Positions 22,741 to 23,434 of a stretch of 23,434 nucleotides of DNA are shown in pieces. Position numbers and translations under genes: made by a program. The number at the start of each line of letters is the position of its first letter. The stretch's first letter is position 1. Origin of the DNA: Candidatus Thorarchaeota archaeon (GTDB taxonomy: Archaea > Asgardarchaeota > Thorarchaeia > Thorarchaeales > Thorarchaeaceae); contig JAEORN010000022.1 in assembly GCA_016840825.1 (NCBI GenBank), forward strand, positions 1 through 23,434, in the 5' to 3' direction. Below the pieces are notes generated by a model. That model was not told the origin of the DNA. It saw nothing but the letters and a program-made list of their open reading frames with translations, and did not search any database.

Positions 22741-22750
22741 GTTTTAAAAG
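22741..22750 (+). promoter_or_regulatory. candidate TATA box of the second ferritin-like gene
   Basis: GTTTTAAAAG lies about 100 bp before the ATG at 22849 and would place transcription start near 22771, within or beside the palindrome at 22761-22772. The leader would then be about 80 nt. Confidence 0.45.
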
Positions 22751-22760
22751 CTAAGAATCA

Positions 22761-22772
22761 TAACTATAGTTA
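22761..22772. promoter_or_regulatory. 12-bp palindromic candidate operator
   Basis: TAACTATAGTTA is a perfect palindrome located where transcription would start, given the TATA-like element at 22741-22750. This is a typical position for a repressor site. A one-mismatch copy precedes the flavoprotein gene at 21620. Confidence 0.5.
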
Positions 22773-22848
22773 ATAGTTCCTCGAAACTACCCGTTCGTTT
22801 GTAGGGTCGTTAAAGAACTGGGGAAAGAGTTATCGCAAGTGGTATGCT

Positions 22849-23337
22849 ATGAGTACGGTTGACCTAGAGCTAATTGAAACACTTCAAAAACAGATTGAAG
22901 TCGAGAAAGATACTTTAATCAGATTATCGATAGCAGAAGAGGAAGTATCAGAAACAGCTGTAAAACTTGTTTTTATGGAACTTCGTCTTGATTCGTGGAA
23001 GCATCAAAAATTCCTAGAAGGTATCGTTGAGATGCTTCAAGAAACTCCCTGTGACACATGGAGTGCGAAGGTGCAGCGATATATCGATAGAGTGAAGCTC
23101 GATAAGACACTCGATGAATTGATCAGTGCAGAATCAAAGATGTTCAATCTTGCTGAGAAAGCACTAACATCCACAAAGGATCCGGTTGCTCAATTCCTTC
23201 TAAATCACCTTAAACATGATGAGCAACATCATAAGAAGGAGCTCGAAGGATTGATAACTCTGATACAGACATCCCCTTTGCAATCAAAGAAAGGAACAAA
23301 AGGAACAGACATAGTTTGTGAAACAGAAGACGCATGA
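22849..23337 (+). CDS. ferritin-like / rubrerythrin-fold protein (second paralogue)
   Basis: This 162-residue protein shows the four-helix pattern of the paralogue at 11821: helix 1 QKQIEVEKDTLIRL (Glu17/Glu19), helix 2 RLDSWKHQKFLE (His52), helix 3 SAESKMFNLAEKA (Glu95), helix 4 HDEQHHKKELEGL (Glu125 and His128). Helix 2 has DSWKH rather than ExxH, the same type of ligand change as in the other copy. There is no rubredoxin domain. The C-terminal tail is lysine-rich with a single Cys. It probably binds iron or another metal, or has kept only the scaffold. The gene has a leader with a palindromic candidate operator. It may overlap a following gene by 20 bp. Confidence 0.75.
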   Translation: MSTVDLELIETLQKQIEVEKDTLIRLSIAEEEVSETAVKLVFMELRLDSWKHQKFLEGIVEMLQETPCDTWSAKVQRYIDRVKLDKTLDELISAESKMFNLAEKALTSTKDPVAQFLLNHLKHDEQHHKKELEGLITLIQTSPLQSKKGTKGTDIVCETEDA

Positions 23338-23434
23338 TCAAGAATCAGAAACAGATGTAGGTGATAATTTGCCAGCGTTATCAGACGTATCAGAAGACTG
23401 TCCTTCATGCACAGAGTACATCAACGAAATGAAT
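23318..23434 (+). CDS. possible partial gene at the window end
   Basis: A frame opening at GTG 23318 runs to the window edge without a stop (39 codons). It overlaps the end of the ferritin-like gene by 20 bp. The translation is acidic (HDQESETDVGDN, then LSDVSEDCPSCTEYINEMN) and contains a CPSC pair that could bind metal or be redox-active. No ribosome-binding site is visible; TTG 23369 is an alternative start. Its length is too short to be sure it is coding. Confidence 0.35.
   Translation, partial: MKQKTHDQESETDVGDNLPALSDVSEDCPSCTEYINEMN

Noticed and set aside
1..23434. tRNA, rRNA, transposase or integrase genes
   Set aside because: Looked for in gaps and ORFs; none of the gaps has a tRNA-like cloverleaf and no ORF has transposase or integrase motifs.

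Overview
The window looks like a piece of an Asgard archaeal genome, most plausibly Thorarchaeia-like. This is an inference from gene content, since no rRNA or marker gene is present. Pointers are two Ras-superfamily small GTPases encoded beside polytopic membrane proteins, proteins built from very regular leucine-rich repeats carrying an IDLxPL signature, an archaeal indolepyruvate oxidoreductase pair, a two-thioredoxin-fold protein disulfide oxidoreductase, an archaeal-type histidine kinase, and TATA-like boxes close to start codons. The DNA is moderately AT-rich and gene-dense. No gap between genes exceeds about 210 bp, and I see no tRNA, rRNA, CRISPR array or insertion sequence.

Layout. 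(1) 1-945, minus: a DsrE-DsrF-DsrH (TusD-TusC-TusB-like) sulfur-relay operon, cut by the window start. (2) 1074-2526, plus: an 11-repeat LRR protein and a small unknown protein. (3) 2580-4781: a thiol-redox island with a protein disulfide oxidoreductase and a YCII-like protein on plus, then a thioredoxin reductase and a glutaredoxin-like protein on minus. (4) 4847-8608, plus: a 1253-residue FIST-PAS-GAF-PAS-GAF sensor histidine kinase with no response regulator nearby. (5) 8621-12297: an unknown small gene, a translationally coupled pair (LRR protein plus unknown 443-residue protein, probably starting at a CTG), and a ferritin-like protein. (6) 12338-17780, minus: two tandem copies of a four-gene module, each in the order zinc-ribbon protein, longin/roadblock-like protein, ~14-TM membrane protein, small GTPase. 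(7) 17989-21191, plus: iorA-iorB and a riboflavin-pathway reductase. (8) 21253-23434: an unknown small protein, a second thioredoxin-reductase-like flavoprotein, a second ferritin-like protein, and the start of another possible gene.

How the genes may work together. The most notable system is the duplicated GTPase module. The same four protein types sit in the same order and strand, the genes are packed or overlapping, and the two sets have diverged substantially while keeping their nucleotide-binding residues. This suggests a membrane-anchored GTPase switch with dedicated small partners, kept in two specialised versions. A second theme is thiol, sulfur and iron redox handling: DsrEFH, the disulfide oxidoreductase, a glutaredoxin, two flavoprotein disulfide reductases and two ferritin-like proteins. 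Two of these genes share a near-identical 12-bp palindrome upstream. Paralogue pairs are frequent here: LRR proteins, ferritin-like proteins, thioredoxin-reductase-like proteins and the GTPase module.
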